Part shown: positions 8,470-17,074 of the stretch, piece by piece
Layout: each line of letters begins with the position of its first letter
How positions within the stretch are numbered: the stretch's first letter is position 1
Source: Pseudomonas sp. SLFW
GTDB taxonomy: Bacteria; Pseudomonadota; Gammaproteobacteria; Pseudomonadales; Pseudomonadaceae
Direction: 5' to 3'
Assembly: GCF_009905615.1 (NCBI RefSeq)
Contig: NZ_JAAAKW010000008.1
Location: forward strand, 186,001 to 250,000
Length of the DNA: 64,000 nucleotides
Notes under the pieces: generated by a model
What the model was told of the DNA's origin: nothing
The model's input: only the letters and a program-made list of their open reading frames with translations
Databases searched by the model: none
Translations under genes and position numbers: made by a program

Positions 8470-9198
8470 TCAAACCAGATGGGTGGCTTCGTGGGGGTCG
8501 AACATCGAGATATCGCTGAGCCTTGCCGTTGCCGGTGCGTCGTTTTGCAAGACGTCCCAATGTTCGGCCAGCTTTCCGTCCTCAATTCTGAACAGATCGA
8601 CCACCACTTGTGGAACATCTGCCCAACCACGGATACGCCCGTGAATGGCCACCATATTGTCTTCCGCCACCATCAGCCCCGGCTCGTAATAAACCGCGTC
8701 CGACAGGTTGCTCACGAGACCTTCCAACGCATCGCGACCTTGAGGGATGGTGGGGTTGTGCTGGATGTAATGGGACGAGTAGAACCGACGGACCGCCGAC
8801 GCGTCACGATGCTGGAACAATGAGGTCATGGCTTCGAGCACCAACGCTTTATTGCGTGTGGGCCGGTTATCGAGGGACCGGTCGGCGGGGCGCGTGACAG
8901 TCATTTTGCCGGTCATCCGCAGAAACGTGCCGGTTGCCAGCGTGGCATGAGAGTGAACCTGGCCGCGATCGTAGTCCTGAACGTTCGTGACGGTAGCGCC
9001 GTCCTTTTCTTGCCAGCTCACGGCGAACATACTGTTGCCCAGTGGTACGACATGAATGGAGACGCGCTCTATCTTTGCGAAAGGCCCTTCCTTGATTTCG
9101 AAGCTCAGCTGGGTGTTTGAAAGCAAAGTCAGGCTGACTTGGAAATCTGGATAGGAGACATCCATCTGCAGCCCGATCGGAAAATTGTCCATCGACAT
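8470..9198 (-). CDS. MoaF-like domain fused to SnoaL-like domain
   Basis: 242 residues in two parts. Residues 1-115 resemble the MoaF N-terminal lipocalin-like domain, with the characteristic FAVSWQEKDGATVTNVQDYD stretch. Residues 118-242 form a SnoaL-like/NTF2 cone (NKALVLEAMTSLFQHRD, YIQHNPTIPQGRDALEGL, DLFRIEDGKLAEHWDVLQ), which in relatives acts as a small-molecule cyclase or hydrolase pocket. There is no signal peptide. It is first in a likely two-gene unit with the AmiC-like protein, so the pair may act on or sense one small ligand. The specific function is not recognisable. Confidence 0.72.
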   Translation of the reverse strand: MSMDNFPIGLQMDVSYPDFQVSLTLLSNTQLSFEIKEGPFAKIERVSIHVVPLGNSMFAVSWQEKDGATVTNVQDYDRGQVHSHATLATGTFLRMTGKMTVTRPADRSLDNRPTRNKALVLEAMTSLFQHRDASAVRRFYSSHYIQHNPTIPQGRDALEGLVSNLSDAVYYEPGLMVAEDNMVAIHGRIRGWADVPQVVVDLFRIEDGKLAEHWDVLQNDAPATARLSDISMFDPHEATHLV

Positions 9199-9285
9199 GT
9201 GTGCGGTTCCTCGTTTTTATTGGGGGCGCGGGTGAGTCGAGCGGGTTCGGCTGCTGTTGCTGTTGAAATGGCACGCTCACCGCCC

Positions 9286-9425
9286 GCCGTACTGTGCGAT
9301 TGCGGGACCCGGCGCGGTAGTCGCATCAGTTGAAGATCTGTGTCGCAGAAAGAGGAACGGCGAAGCCGCATCGTGCGCTGGCTGAGATGCTGCGGATCCG
9401 CAAGCTGGCGATCTTCAGATAGGGT
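9286..9425 (+). pseudogene. Leftover LysR leader/promoter copy
   Basis: Positions 9286-9366 align with the leader of the LysR gene at 3995: GTACTGTGC, then GCGGTAGTCGC, then CTGTGTCGCAGAAAGAGGAA identical in both (3968-3987 and 9338-9357). The LysR at 5906 has the same elements in weaker form. After the ribosome site no LysR gene follows; the frame ends within about 20 codons (LAEMLRIRKLAIF) at a stop near 9419. I read this as the remains of a third paralogue lost by deletion, divergent from the MoaF-SnoaL gene. Confidence 0.55.
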
Positions 9426-9451
9426 TCAGCGTCGGGTGCGATTGCGCCACA

Positions 9452-10636
9452 TCACCCGCTGTGCGCGATTCCGTCAAGGAAGCACGCAGTAAACGTCGTA
9501 CCGCTCTCAGCGTTTGAGCTGACGGTTACGTCACCGCCGTGGGCCTGGGCGATTTCCCGGACGATGAACAGGCCCAGACCCACGCTTCTGACGTCATCGT
9601 CCTTGGCGCTGTGACGCGTCATGGGTTCAAACAGGCTGGCCAGTGCGCCCTCGGAAATGACAGAGCCCCAATTCTGAACCGAGACAGCGGCCATGCCGTT
9701 TGCCAGAGTCGATACGACAGTGATGGGCTGTTGGGGATCGCCGTAAGCCACGCTGTTGGCGACCAGATTGCCAACAAGTTGTTGAAGGCGGTCGGCATCC
9801 AGTTCAACGTTTCCGTCGCCAGAGGGATGATGCCGCAATGTCGCGGCCGGAAAGGCCAGTTGGAGTTCGTTCAGACACTGGCTGACGACCCTGTGCAGCG
9901 CGACCGAAGAGCGATTGATGCCAATGCCGTTGCCAGCTCGGACCAACGCCAGGTCCAGCAGGTCCGCGATCATGCGCTGGGCGCGGTCAGACGATTTCCC
10001 GATGTGCTCCAACAGCTTTGCTTCCTTGGCGGTACGCTCGCCGCGGATCAGCATGTCGGTGGCCATGCGAATAGCCGTCAACGGGTTTTTCAGATCGTGA
10101 CTGGCAATCGCGACCATCTGTTCTGCAAACAAGGCGCGACGCTGAGCTTTTTCGTAGGCGACGCTCAGGTCCACTTTCGCTTGTCGGAGCGCCGATTCTG
10201 CGGCTGTTTTTTCTTTCAACAACTCTTCGGCGTGTCGGCGAGCGTTCAGCAGCTCTCGCTCATACCGGTCGCGATCGGTGGTGCCAAACAGCGCCAATTC
10301 GTAAAAGGCCCCGTCGGGGTGGTCTCGCCGAACACCATTGAGCAGCATGGTCAAGGCATGCCCGTCGCGGTGCAGCACCTCCAGTTTCACCTCCGCCACG
10401 GAGCCTTGCATCTGCATCAGCGGCGCCCAGTGGGTCTGGTGAAAAATCCGCCCGCCCATGGTGAGCAAACTCTGGAAGCGACGCCCTTGCAGCGCAGCTG
10501 AATCAAAGCCTGTCCACTCGCAGAAAATTCTGTTCGTACGCAGGATCGAGCCGTCTTCCGTGGTGAGGATCAGGCCACAGGGGGCACCTTCGAACAAGGC
10601 CTCGAAGTCGGGTGGCATTGGCCGATCAGCTGGCAT
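9452..10636 (-). CDS. PAS-domain sensor histidine kinase
   Basis: 394-residue soluble histidine kinase. An N-terminal PAS domain (FEALFEGAPCGLILTTEDGS, NRIFCEWTGFD) of about 120 residues is followed by a coiled-coil linker (LLKEKTAAESALRQAKVDL), a HisKA domain with the phospho-accepting His in VAIASHDLKNPLTAIRM, and an HATPase domain (N box NLVANSVAYGD, G box SVGLGLFIVREIAQAHGG). There are no membrane segments, so it senses a cytoplasmic signal. Its start overlaps the end of the RsbQ-like hydrolase by 11 bp, which implies translational coupling. No response regulator is adjacent. ATG 10618 is an alternative start. Confidence 0.9.
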   Translation of the reverse strand: MPADRPMPPDFEALFEGAPCGLILTTEDGSILRTNRIFCEWTGFDSAALQGRRFQSLLTMGGRIFHQTHWAPLMQMQGSVAEVKLEVLHRDGHALTMLLNGVRRDHPDGAFYELALFGTTDRDRYERELLNARRHAEELLKEKTAAESALRQAKVDLSVAYEKAQRRALFAEQMVAIASHDLKNPLTAIRMATDMLIRGERTAKEAKLLEHIGKSSDRAQRMIADLLDLALVRAGNGIGINRSSVALHRVVSQCLNELQLAFPAATLRHHPSGDGNVELDADRLQQLVGNLVANSVAYGDPQQPITVVSTLANGMAAVSVQNWGSVISEGALASLFEPMTRHSAKDDDVRSVGLGLFIVREIAQAHGGDVTVSSNAESGTTFTACFLDGIAHSG

Positions 10637-11441
10637 GCGCGCCAATCCACGGCGCCAGGAATATATCCATGGCCTCAGAGCAGGCACTCGGCGCGCTCAT
10701 GTGCGGGCAGTGCCCGACGTTGGGCACGATGCACAACGTACTCTCGGGCAGGACCGCGTGCAGGTACTCGCCCACGGCAACCGGTGCAATGAGGTCTTCG
10801 GTCGATTGCAGAATCAGCGTGGGGGTCGCGAGCCCTGCGATATCGGTACGGTTGTCCGACATGAACGTGACCCTGGCGAATTGCTTGGCGATCTCGGGCT
10901 CGGTCCGGCAGAAGCTGTTGGTGAGTTCTTCGCTGAGCGCGGGTTGTCCGGGCGCGCCCATGATGACAGGGGCCATGGTGCTGGACCAGCCAAGGTAGTT
11001 GCTATCGAGGGTTTCGAGCAGGGAGTGGATGTCATTCAGGGTGAAGCCGCCGACATAATCGTCGGTGTCGATGTAGCACGGGGAGGGACCCACCATCACA
11101 TGGGCGGCGATGCGGCCCGGGTGCAGCCGGTCTGCCAGCGCACTGATCATGGAACTCACGGAATGGCTCACGAGAATGACAGGACCGACACCGTACTCAT
11201 CGATGATCTCGTTCAGATCCTGGGCATACCCGATCAGCGACGCGTATTTTTCGGAATCATAGTCGCCCAGGTCAGACTGGCCAGCGCCGACGAGATCATA
11301 CATCACCACTCGAAAGTGATCAGTGAAGTGGCGGTAGAGGTAACGCCACATGGTCTGGTCGCAGCCAAAACCGTGGGAAAAAATCAGCGTCGCAGGGCCG
11401 CTGCCTTCCACTCTGATGTTGTTGCGTTGGCGAAGACCCAT
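10626..11441 (-). CDS. RsbQ/KAI2-like alpha/beta hydrolase
   Basis: 271 residues that match Bacillus RsbQ along the whole length: FSHGFGCDQTMW, YDLVGAGQSDLGDYDS, VMVGPSPCYID, SEELTNSFCRTEPEIAKQFA and NVGHCPHMSAP. The catalytic triad is intact (Ser in SHSVSS, Asp in STEDLIAP, His in GHCPH). RsbQ works with the PAS-domain phosphatase RsbP to turn an energy-stress signal into an output; the plant KAI2/D14 receptors belong to the same family. Here the gene is overlapped by a PAS histidine kinase, so the hydrolase probably supplies or modifies the PAS ligand. It is the first gene of the pair. Confidence 0.88.
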   Translation of the reverse strand: MGLRQRNNIRVEGSGPATLIFSHGFGCDQTMWRYLYRHFTDHFRVVMYDLVGAGQSDLGDYDSEKYASLIGYAQDLNEIIDEYGVGPVILVSHSVSSMISALADRLHPGRIAAHVMVGPSPCYIDTDDYVGGFTLNDIHSLLETLDSNYLGWSSTMAPVIMGAPGQPALSEELTNSFCRTEPEIAKQFARVTFMSDNRTDIAGLATPTLILQSTEDLIAPVAVGEYLHAVLPESTLCIVPNVGHCPHMSAPSACSEAMDIFLAPWIGAHAS

Positions 11442-11747
11442 TTCGAGATTCCGTTAAGCCAAAGCCACATTGGCTACGGTAGCGCGAATAGTGCTCGTCA
11501 TACGGAACGGGAGCAAGCGTCTGCGGGCGATGCAGGCTCGTTTTATGCTCTGATGAAGAATCAGCGATTCACGAGAGCCCGATTCAGAGGCGGCACGGCC
11601 AGATCGGCTTCGTCATCAAAGAGGCGGGAAAACCGAGTTCGCGTGCAGGTCGCTGGTCGGACGAAAACGCTGCTAAGGAGGGCACCCATGATGGCGGGCA
11701 CATCGGCGTAGGGATCAATCATCACCACGCCGACGTGCGGGACCGGA
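11442..11747. other. Intergenic region
   Basis: 306 bp between the NTF2-like gene and the RsbQ-like gene, both on the minus strand. It should hold the promoter of the hydrolase-kinase pair. I see no convincing palindrome or small gene. Confidence 0.4.
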
Positions 11748-12179
11748 TTAGAACTTGTACGCCTGACGACCGATCAACAGCCACTGGCCTTTCTGCTTCT
11801 GCCAGATCTGGAAGTTTTCGATTTCGGTCGGGACTTCCACGCCGCTGTTCACGGCTTGGGCGGAGAAGTGGTTGCGGACCAGTGCGACGTCGCCGTCCAT
11901 GGTGATTTTCTGGTTCAGCATCTGCAGGGTCTTGAAGCCACTGCGGCCGGTTTCGATGTCGGCGATGAATTCATCCTTGTTCTGAACCTTGCCGCTGGAG
12001 TGGCCATAGGTGACTTTGTCGGAGGTCAGGGCCGCCAGGGTTTTGGTGTCCTTGTGCAGCATCGCCTGCGTCATTTTGTCGACTGCTTTGGCCACGTTCT
12101 GCTCGTCGGCCGATGGGGCGGCAGCAACGTAACCCGAAAACAGACACACAAAACCCACCAGCACTTTGAACTTGGTCAT
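11748..12179 (-). CDS. Secreted NTF2-fold protein (DUF4440-like)
   Basis: 143 residues. The first 20 form a signal peptide ending in GYVAAAPSADEQ, so the product is likely periplasmic. The rest is an NTF2/SnoaL-like cone fold: AVDKMTQAMLHKDTKTLAAL, then VTYGHSSGKVQNKDEFIADI, then strands ending in FQIWQKQKGQWLLIGRQAYK. ATG 12179 fits the signal peptide. It follows the ExuT-like transporter by 85 bp on the same strand; similar small proteins often accompany sugar-acid transporters, but the function is not known. Confidence 0.78.
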   Translation of the reverse strand: MTKFKVLVGFVCLFSGYVAAAPSADEQNVAKAVDKMTQAMLHKDTKTLAALTSDKVTYGHSSGKVQNKDEFIADIETGRSGFKTLQMLNQKITMDGDVALVRNHFSAQAVNSGVEVPTEIENFQIWQKQKGQWLLIGRQAYKF

Positions 12180-12264
12180 CGATATTTCCTTGTTGTTGTC
12201 GTGGGATGCGAAACGCATCCCTGTGTAGGCACGGAGGCAACCGTGAGGTTTGTTGGCTAAGGGA

Positions 12265-13680
12265 TCAGAGATCGGTGATTTCCTTGTGGCGCGGCACCAG
12301 CGCTTTCATCACGCTCCACGCCACGAGATAGGCCAGGGCGCAGATGGCAAACATGATCATGTAGCCGGTGTGGATGTCGTTGATCGACTTGTAATAGTCA
12401 AAGACCCAACCGCCGATCTTGGTCATGACCACGCCACCCAGACCGCCGGCCATGCCGCCAATGCCCACGACCGATGCCACGGTTTTCTGGGGGAACATGT
12501 CGGACACCGTGGTGAAAATGTTGCACGACCACGCCTGATGCGCCGACGCGCCGATGCCGATCAACAGCACGGGCACCCAGAAACTGATGTACCCGAACGG
12601 TTGCGCCAGCAACACCAGCAACGGGAACAGCGCGATGATCAGCATGGCTTTCATGCGGCCGTCGTACGGCTTGTCGCCCCGTGCCATGAAGTAACTCGGG
12701 AACCAGCCGCCGCCGATGCTACCGACCATGGTCATGCTGTACAGCACGAACAGCGGCATCACGATGGCCGCGCCTTTCATGTTGTATTGCGCGGACAGGT
12801 ACGTCGGGAGCCAGAACAGGAAGAACCACCACACGCCGTCAGTCATGAATTTGCCGAACGCGAAGGCCCACGTCTGGCGATAGGTCAGAAGTTTGAACCA
12901 CGAGACCTTCTTCGCAGGCGCACCCGGCACCGGGGCAGCCTGGACAGCTTCGGCTTCGTCGCCGCGAATGTAGGCCAGCTCTTCGGCGGTCAGGCGTTTT
13001 TGCTGATCCGGTTTTTCATACAGGGCCACCCACATGCCCAGCCAGACGAAACCGAGCAGGCCGATCACGATGAACGCCGATTCCCAGCCCCACGCCGCAG
13101 CGATCAGCGGCACGCAGATCGGCGCGGCGATCGCACCGACGTTGGCGCCGGAGTTGAAAATCCCGGTGGCGAACGAGCGCTCGGTCTTCGGAAAATATTC
13201 GGCCGTGGCTTTGATCGCGATCGGGAAGTTACCCGCTTCGCCGATGGCCAGCACGGCCCGCGACAGCATGAACCCGGCGATGGACACGGGAATCGCGGCA
13301 AACCCCAGTGCCGTGGTGATCGCGCCAATGCCTTGCCCCAGCGGTACCGCGAACGCGTGCATCACGGCGCCGGTGGACCAGACGCCAATCGCCACGACGT
13401 AGGCGGTTTTGGTGCCGATCTTGTCGACGACACGACCGGCGAAGATCATCGCGATGGCGTAGACGAACTGAAAGACCGAGGCAATGTTGGCGTAGTCAGT
13501 GTTGCTCCAGCCAAATTCAGTCGACAGGTCCGGGGCCAGCAGGCTGAGCACCTGGCGATCCAGGTAGTTGACCGTGGTGGCGAAAAACAGCAGCGCGCAG
13601 ATCGTCCAGCGGTATTTGCCGACAGACCGTGTGGCCGCCCGTGTGACGCTTTGCGGATGGGTGGACTCGTTCAGATTCAT
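12265..13680 (-). CDS. exuT: MFS transporter of the anion:cation symporter family, ExuT-like
   Basis: 471-residue major facilitator with 12 predicted helices. The family opening is clear (FFATTVNYLDRQVLSLLAPD), as are AVLAIGEAGNFPIAIKATAE after helix 4 and FGKFMTDGVWWFFLFWLP in the second half. These are hallmarks of the hexuronate (ExuT) branch of the ACS family, which import galacturonate and glucuronate with protons. No uronate catabolic genes are in the window, so the substrate is inferred from family only. It likely leads a unit with the secreted NTF2-fold gene. Confidence 0.82.
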   Translation of the reverse strand: MNLNESTHPQSVTRAATRSVGKYRWTICALLFFATTVNYLDRQVLSLLAPDLSTEFGWSNTDYANIASVFQFVYAIAMIFAGRVVDKIGTKTAYVVAIGVWSTGAVMHAFAVPLGQGIGAITTALGFAAIPVSIAGFMLSRAVLAIGEAGNFPIAIKATAEYFPKTERSFATGIFNSGANVGAIAAPICVPLIAAAWGWESAFIVIGLLGFVWLGMWVALYEKPDQQKRLTAEELAYIRGDEAEAVQAAPVPGAPAKKVSWFKLLTYRQTWAFAFGKFMTDGVWWFFLFWLPTYLSAQYNMKGAAIVMPLFVLYSMTMVGSIGGGWFPSYFMARGDKPYDGRMKAMLIIALFPLLVLLAQPFGYISFWVPVLLIGIGASAHQAWSCNIFTTVSDMFPQKTVASVVGIGGMAGGLGGVVMTKIGGWVFDYYKSINDIHTGYMIMFAICALAYLVAWSVMKALVPRHKEITDL

Positions 13681-14180
13681 GGCATCACTATTATTTTTGG
13701 AGGGGTGATGATCTCGCGACCGGTTCAGCGAGCGCGCGGTGACCGGCGTCTCGGAATCGCAATAGGGAGGTCAGAGGTCTAACCACTTCGCAGTCGAGCG
13801 CGTGAATCTTTTTTGAGCGAGTGGCGTTTTCCAGGGCAGCAAACGGCCGGGGGAGAACCCGCAGACGGGGTTTGGGCTGAGATAAGCAAGCAGGTCGAAT
13901 TCATTGTGGTGACCGACATTTTTATTTTTTGAGGTGACTCGACGATTATTCGTCTGTCGTCGTACAACGGTGTAGTTATAGCGAGCGTTTCGTCAGGCTG
14001 TCAATCGCTCAAGCAACGGCGATGACTGCGATATCCGGCGCTCCGGGTCATTGGCCCTCTGCAAAGGCCGAAATGCCGTGTCGCGGAAGGTTCGCGGCAT
14101 GGCATTCCGATTCAAGCGAATCCACAGGGTCGCGTCTCACGTCCGGAAGAAATGGAAGAGCTGAGCCACGATGAGCTGAT
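13681..14180. other. Intergenic region with exuT promoter
   Basis: 500 bp upstream of the ExuT-like gene. An AT-rich stretch around 13910-13985 with GTCGTCGTACAAC is the best place for a promoter/operator, but I cannot assign it to a regulator. The remaining part, near the end of the flavodoxin gene, shows nothing recognisable. Confidence 0.35.
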
Positions 14181-14777
14181 TCAGGCGAGACGGGATTTCC
14201 CAAGCTGAAATTGCCCGGCAATCAGCGCAACCCGGGCGCCGTACAGGCGTGCCGTTTCAAGGTCTCCTGAGGACATCTCTTCAGGGGACGCATCGGCAGG
14301 CGTCTGCGCCATGGGCGCGATGTACGAGCCCATGCGATTCGGGTCGTCGCGCTTCGAGGCCTTGAGGTTCGCCGGTTTGATGTCCAGCCCGACCCAGATC
14401 CCGCCGTGCTGCCCTGAGAGCAAGACGAAGTATTCAAGGGTATTGAGCTTGTCGCCGTTGAGGCTCGCGCTGTTGGTGAAGCCGCCAAAAATCTTGTTCT
14501 GCCAGGCGCCTTCGAACCAAGGTTTGGAGGAAGCATCCGCGAATTTTTTGAACTGCCAGCTTGGGCCGCCCATGTACGTCGGCGAGCCAAAAACGATGGC
14601 ATCCGCGCTGGCCAGGGTCTGCCATGCGTCGTCGGAAAGGTTGCCCTCGGAGTCGATGGCCAACAACACAGCGCCAGTGCCTGCGCCTTCGGCCACCGCG
14701 CTGGCCATGCGCGCGGTGTGGCCATAGCCGGAGTGATAGACGACAGCGGTTCTAACAGGTGTGGAAGGGGAATTCAT
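14181..14777 (-). CDS. Flavodoxin-fold NAD(P)H:quinone reductase-like protein (WrbA-like)
   Basis: 198-residue flavodoxin-fold protein. The FMN phosphate loop is at residues 14-22 (YHSGYGHTARMA), and the second FMN loop is FGSPTYMGGPSWQFKKFAD with the GG..TNSAS segment further on, as in WrbA and related NAD(P)H:quinone oxidoreductases. It acts in the cytosol and is likely to reduce quinones by two electrons. It is divergent from a LysR gene 116 bp away, which is its likely regulator. Confidence 0.85.
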   Translation of the reverse strand: MNSPSTPVRTAVVYHSGYGHTARMASAVAEGAGTGAVLLAIDSEGNLSDDAWQTLASADAIVFGSPTYMGGPSWQFKKFADASSKPWFEGAWQNKIFGGFTNSASLNGDKLNTLEYFVLLSGQHGGIWVGLDIKPANLKASKRDDPNRMGSYIAPMAQTPADASPEEMSSGDLETARLYGARVALIAGQFQLGKSRLA

Positions 14778-14893
14778 GGGGACGCTCTCTAACGTTGAGT
14801 GGAAGGATGGGCAACGTGAGCGCTACTCTACTGAGTCAGAAATACGCTATAAATAATGTCTTCGTGAACGCTCTGTTCTCATTTCGGTGAACA

Positions 14894-15808
14894 ATGCCTC
14901 ATCTCCAGACACTTCTGATTTTTGCCCGCGTCGCGGAACTGATGAGCTTTACCCGAGCCGCTGAAAGCCTGGGCATTCAGAAGGGGCGAGTCTCGACCGT
15001 CATTCGCGAGCTGGAGCGTGAGGTGGGCGCCACGCTTTTGCACCGGACGACGCGCAGCGTGCAACTGACCGAGGACGGGCGCGCTTTCTATTCGCGTGCT
15101 CGGGACCTTCTGGCCGATGCGCAGGACATGCAATCGATGTTCGCCAGCAACGGCGCTCCTTTGAGGGGGCGATTGCGTGTCGACATGCCGACCGAGTTGG
15201 CGAGGACCGTGGTCATCCCCGCGCTGCCGCAGTTCCTCAAGGCGAATCCCGAGTTGGAGCTGGAGTTGTCCAGCACTGATCGGCGGGTTGATCTCGTACA
15301 GGAAGGGTTCGACTGCGTGATCCGGCTCGGGCCGATCCTCGACGACACGCTGATCGCCCGATCACTGGGCCGTTTGCGCATGATGAACGCGGCGAGCCCT
15401 CACTATTTGGCGATGTACGGCACACCGCAGACGCTCGACGATCTGCTGAGGCAGGGGCACCAAATGATTCACTACACCCCCACTTTCGGCGCCCGATTGA
15501 TGGGGTGGGAGTATCCGGAGGGTGAGGGGTATGGATCGCTGGCGCTGCCCGGCGTGATGCAGGTCAACAGCGTGCAGACCTACCATGCAGCGGGGCTGGC
15601 GGGCATCGGACTGATTCAAGGCGGTTACCTGGCGCTGGCGCAGCACATCCAGCGCGGCGATCTGGTGGAAGTGCTCCCCGAGCTTAGGCCCGAGCCGCTT
15701 GCCGCTTCGCTCGTTGTCGCCCATCGGCGCAATCTTTCCCAGCGGGTGCGAGCCTTCATGAGCTGGATTGAAGGGGTATTGAAACCCTATCTCGATGAGC
15801 CGGTTTGA
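14894..15808 (+). CDS. LysR-family regulator
   Basis: 304-residue LysR protein of the CrgA-like branch. The HTH (MSFTRAAESLGIQKGRVSTV) is followed by FYSRARDLLADAQDMQSMF and an effector domain with the typical SSTDRRVDLVQEGFDCVIRL. Divergent from the WrbA-like flavodoxin gene and probably its regulator. The 116-bp intergenic region is AT-rich, with a candidate LysR box in AATACGCTATAAATAATG; this is weak. Confidence 0.88.
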   Translation: MPHLQTLLIFARVAELMSFTRAAESLGIQKGRVSTVIRELEREVGATLLHRTTRSVQLTEDGRAFYSRARDLLADAQDMQSMFASNGAPLRGRLRVDMPTELARTVVIPALPQFLKANPELELELSSTDRRVDLVQEGFDCVIRLGPILDDTLIARSLGRLRMMNAASPHYLAMYGTPQTLDDLLRQGHQMIHYTPTFGARLMGWEYPEGEGYGSLALPGVMQVNSVQTYHAAGLAGIGLIQGGYLALAQHIQRGDLVEVLPELRPEPLAASLVVAHRRNLSQRVRAFMSWIEGVLKPYLDEPV

Positions 15809-15940
15809 CGAGCGTCTTGCCATCCGGCGGGTGTTTCTTCTCGCCAGCGTGGGGGATGTTTTTCGTCGCCGCGACCCCTTGATAAATTGTTTCCCACGCT
15901 TGCACAGCGTGCTGTCGCCTAAAGGAGCGAACCTGCAGTC

Positions 15941-16501
15941 ATGAGCATTCAATCGCGTCTTACACCCTTGCAACCCGATCAGATGAGTGAAGATCAGCAG
16001 CGCGTGCTCGCTGACATTCTGAAGGGCCCTCGCGGCAACCTGGATGGCCCGTTTCTGGCCTGGATTCACAGCCCGGCGCTGGCGGACCACGCCCAACGTC
16101 TCGGGGCGTTCTGCCGATATGGTACGGCCCTGGAACTGCGGCTCACCGAACTCGCCATTCTGACGACGGCCGCCTGGTGGCGCTCTCAGGCCGAGTGGCA
16201 GATTCACGCGCCCATCGCCAGAAGTGCAGGTGTTTCCGACAGCGTGATCGACGCGCTCAGGGAGCAACGCTCCCCAACGTTTACGCGCGCCGATGAGCAA
16301 TGTGTCTACGACATCGGCCATTCGCTTTACCACACCCGAAGGGTCGATAAAGCGCTCTACGACCAGGGCGTCGCGCTGTTTGGCGAGTCTGCAATGGTCG
16401 AGCTGATCGGGGTGTATGGGTATTACGCGTTGGTGGCGATGACGCTCAATGTGTTTGATGTGCGACGTGATTCAGGGGCGCCGCTGCCGTTCGATGAATA
16501 G
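15941..16501 (+). CDS. Carboxymuconolactone decarboxylase-family protein
   Basis: 186 residues of the CMD/AhpD-like all-helical family. The core is LELRLTELAILTTAAWWRSQ followed by EWQIHAPIARSAGV, the CMD-type E-W-x-x-H pattern. The AhpD CxxC motif is absent, so peroxidase/disulfide activity is not expected. It lies 132 bp after the LysR gene on the same strand with a normal ribosome site (AAGGAG). Many such genes are small stand-alone oxidoreductase-pathway accessories; the substrate is unknown. Confidence 0.83.
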   Translation: MSIQSRLTPLQPDQMSEDQQRVLADILKGPRGNLDGPFLAWIHSPALADHAQRLGAFCRYGTALELRLTELAILTTAAWWRSQAEWQIHAPIARSAGVSDSVIDALREQRSPTFTRADEQCVYDIGHSLYHTRRVDKALYDQGVALFGESAMVELIGVYGYYALVAMTLNVFDVRRDSGAPLPFDE

Positions 16502-16531
16502 CTTTCGGTGGGTGCTTTCTTCTTAACGTTC

Positions 16532-16569
16532 TCGTTCATGGCGCAGGTGTCGATCTGCGCCATGAACGA
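16532..16569. terminator. Strong hairpin between convergent genes
   Basis: Perfect 15-bp stem, TCGTTCATGGCGCAG at 16532-16546 against 16555-16569, with an 8-nt loop. It lies between the ends of the decarboxylase-like gene (+) and the tautomerase gene (-), so it can stop transcription from both sides. Confidence 0.7.
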
Positions 16570-16575
16570 ACTCAA

Positions 16576-16974
16576 TCAAACGCCGGCTTGCTGATGGCGC
16601 CATTCCTGGGTGCGCCCGCCATAGCCGTACGCGGCCGCGCGTGCGTCGACGAGATGCACGTAGGACACGTCGTGCAGGTCTGGCATCAACCGCTTCAGCC
16701 CGGCATGAACCTCCGCGAGAAACAGCGCTTTCTCCTGTTTTGTATTGGTCTCGTCGGTGATGCTGATGAGGAGGTGAAACGCACTTCCCCCCGTCACTGA
16801 CAAGGGTTGTCCTGCGATGAACCAGTCTTCATCGGCAACGTATTGGACGGTCGTTGCCATGAGTTGGGGTTGTTTGCCCAATACTTCGGCAGTGAGCTGA
16901 TTAATCAGCACCATCGCTTTTTGACCGAGATCGGGATTGCGTGGGCCGGACAGCTGGAGCGTGATAGAAGGCAT
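16576..16974 (-). CDS. 4-oxalocrotonate tautomerase-like protein
   Basis: 132 residues starting MPSITLQLSG, so the catalytic Pro-1 of the tautomerase superfamily is available after Met removal. The family's beta-alpha-beta half-unit is visible: LGQKAMVLINQLTAEVLGKQ, then VQYVADEDWFIAGQPLS. The second half, VHAGLKRLMPDLHDVSYVHL, suggests a two-unit (MIF/cis-CaaD size) arrangement. Cytosolic; keto-enol tautomerisation or dehalogenation are the family reactions. It is divergent from a LysR gene 100 bp away, its likely regulator. Confidence 0.82.
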   Translation of the reverse strand: MPSITLQLSGPRNPDLGQKAMVLINQLTAEVLGKQPQLMATTVQYVADEDWFIAGQPLSVTGGSAFHLLISITDETNTKQEKALFLAEVHAGLKRLMPDLHDVSYVHLVDARAAAYGYGGRTQEWRHQQAGV

Positions 16975-17074
16975 GACGGTGTCCTTTCTGTGGGTGGATG
17001 CCGATCATTCTGTGTGCACCCGTTCCATTGGAAAAGCCGTATGATGCGATGGTTGCCATCGGTTTATCGGGTGG

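Noticed and set aside
12250..13782. A 510-codon open frame on the plus strand opposite the MFS transporter
   Set aside because: His/Gln/Arg-rich translation with no recognisable fold; it is the complement of a clear transporter gene in high-GC DNA.
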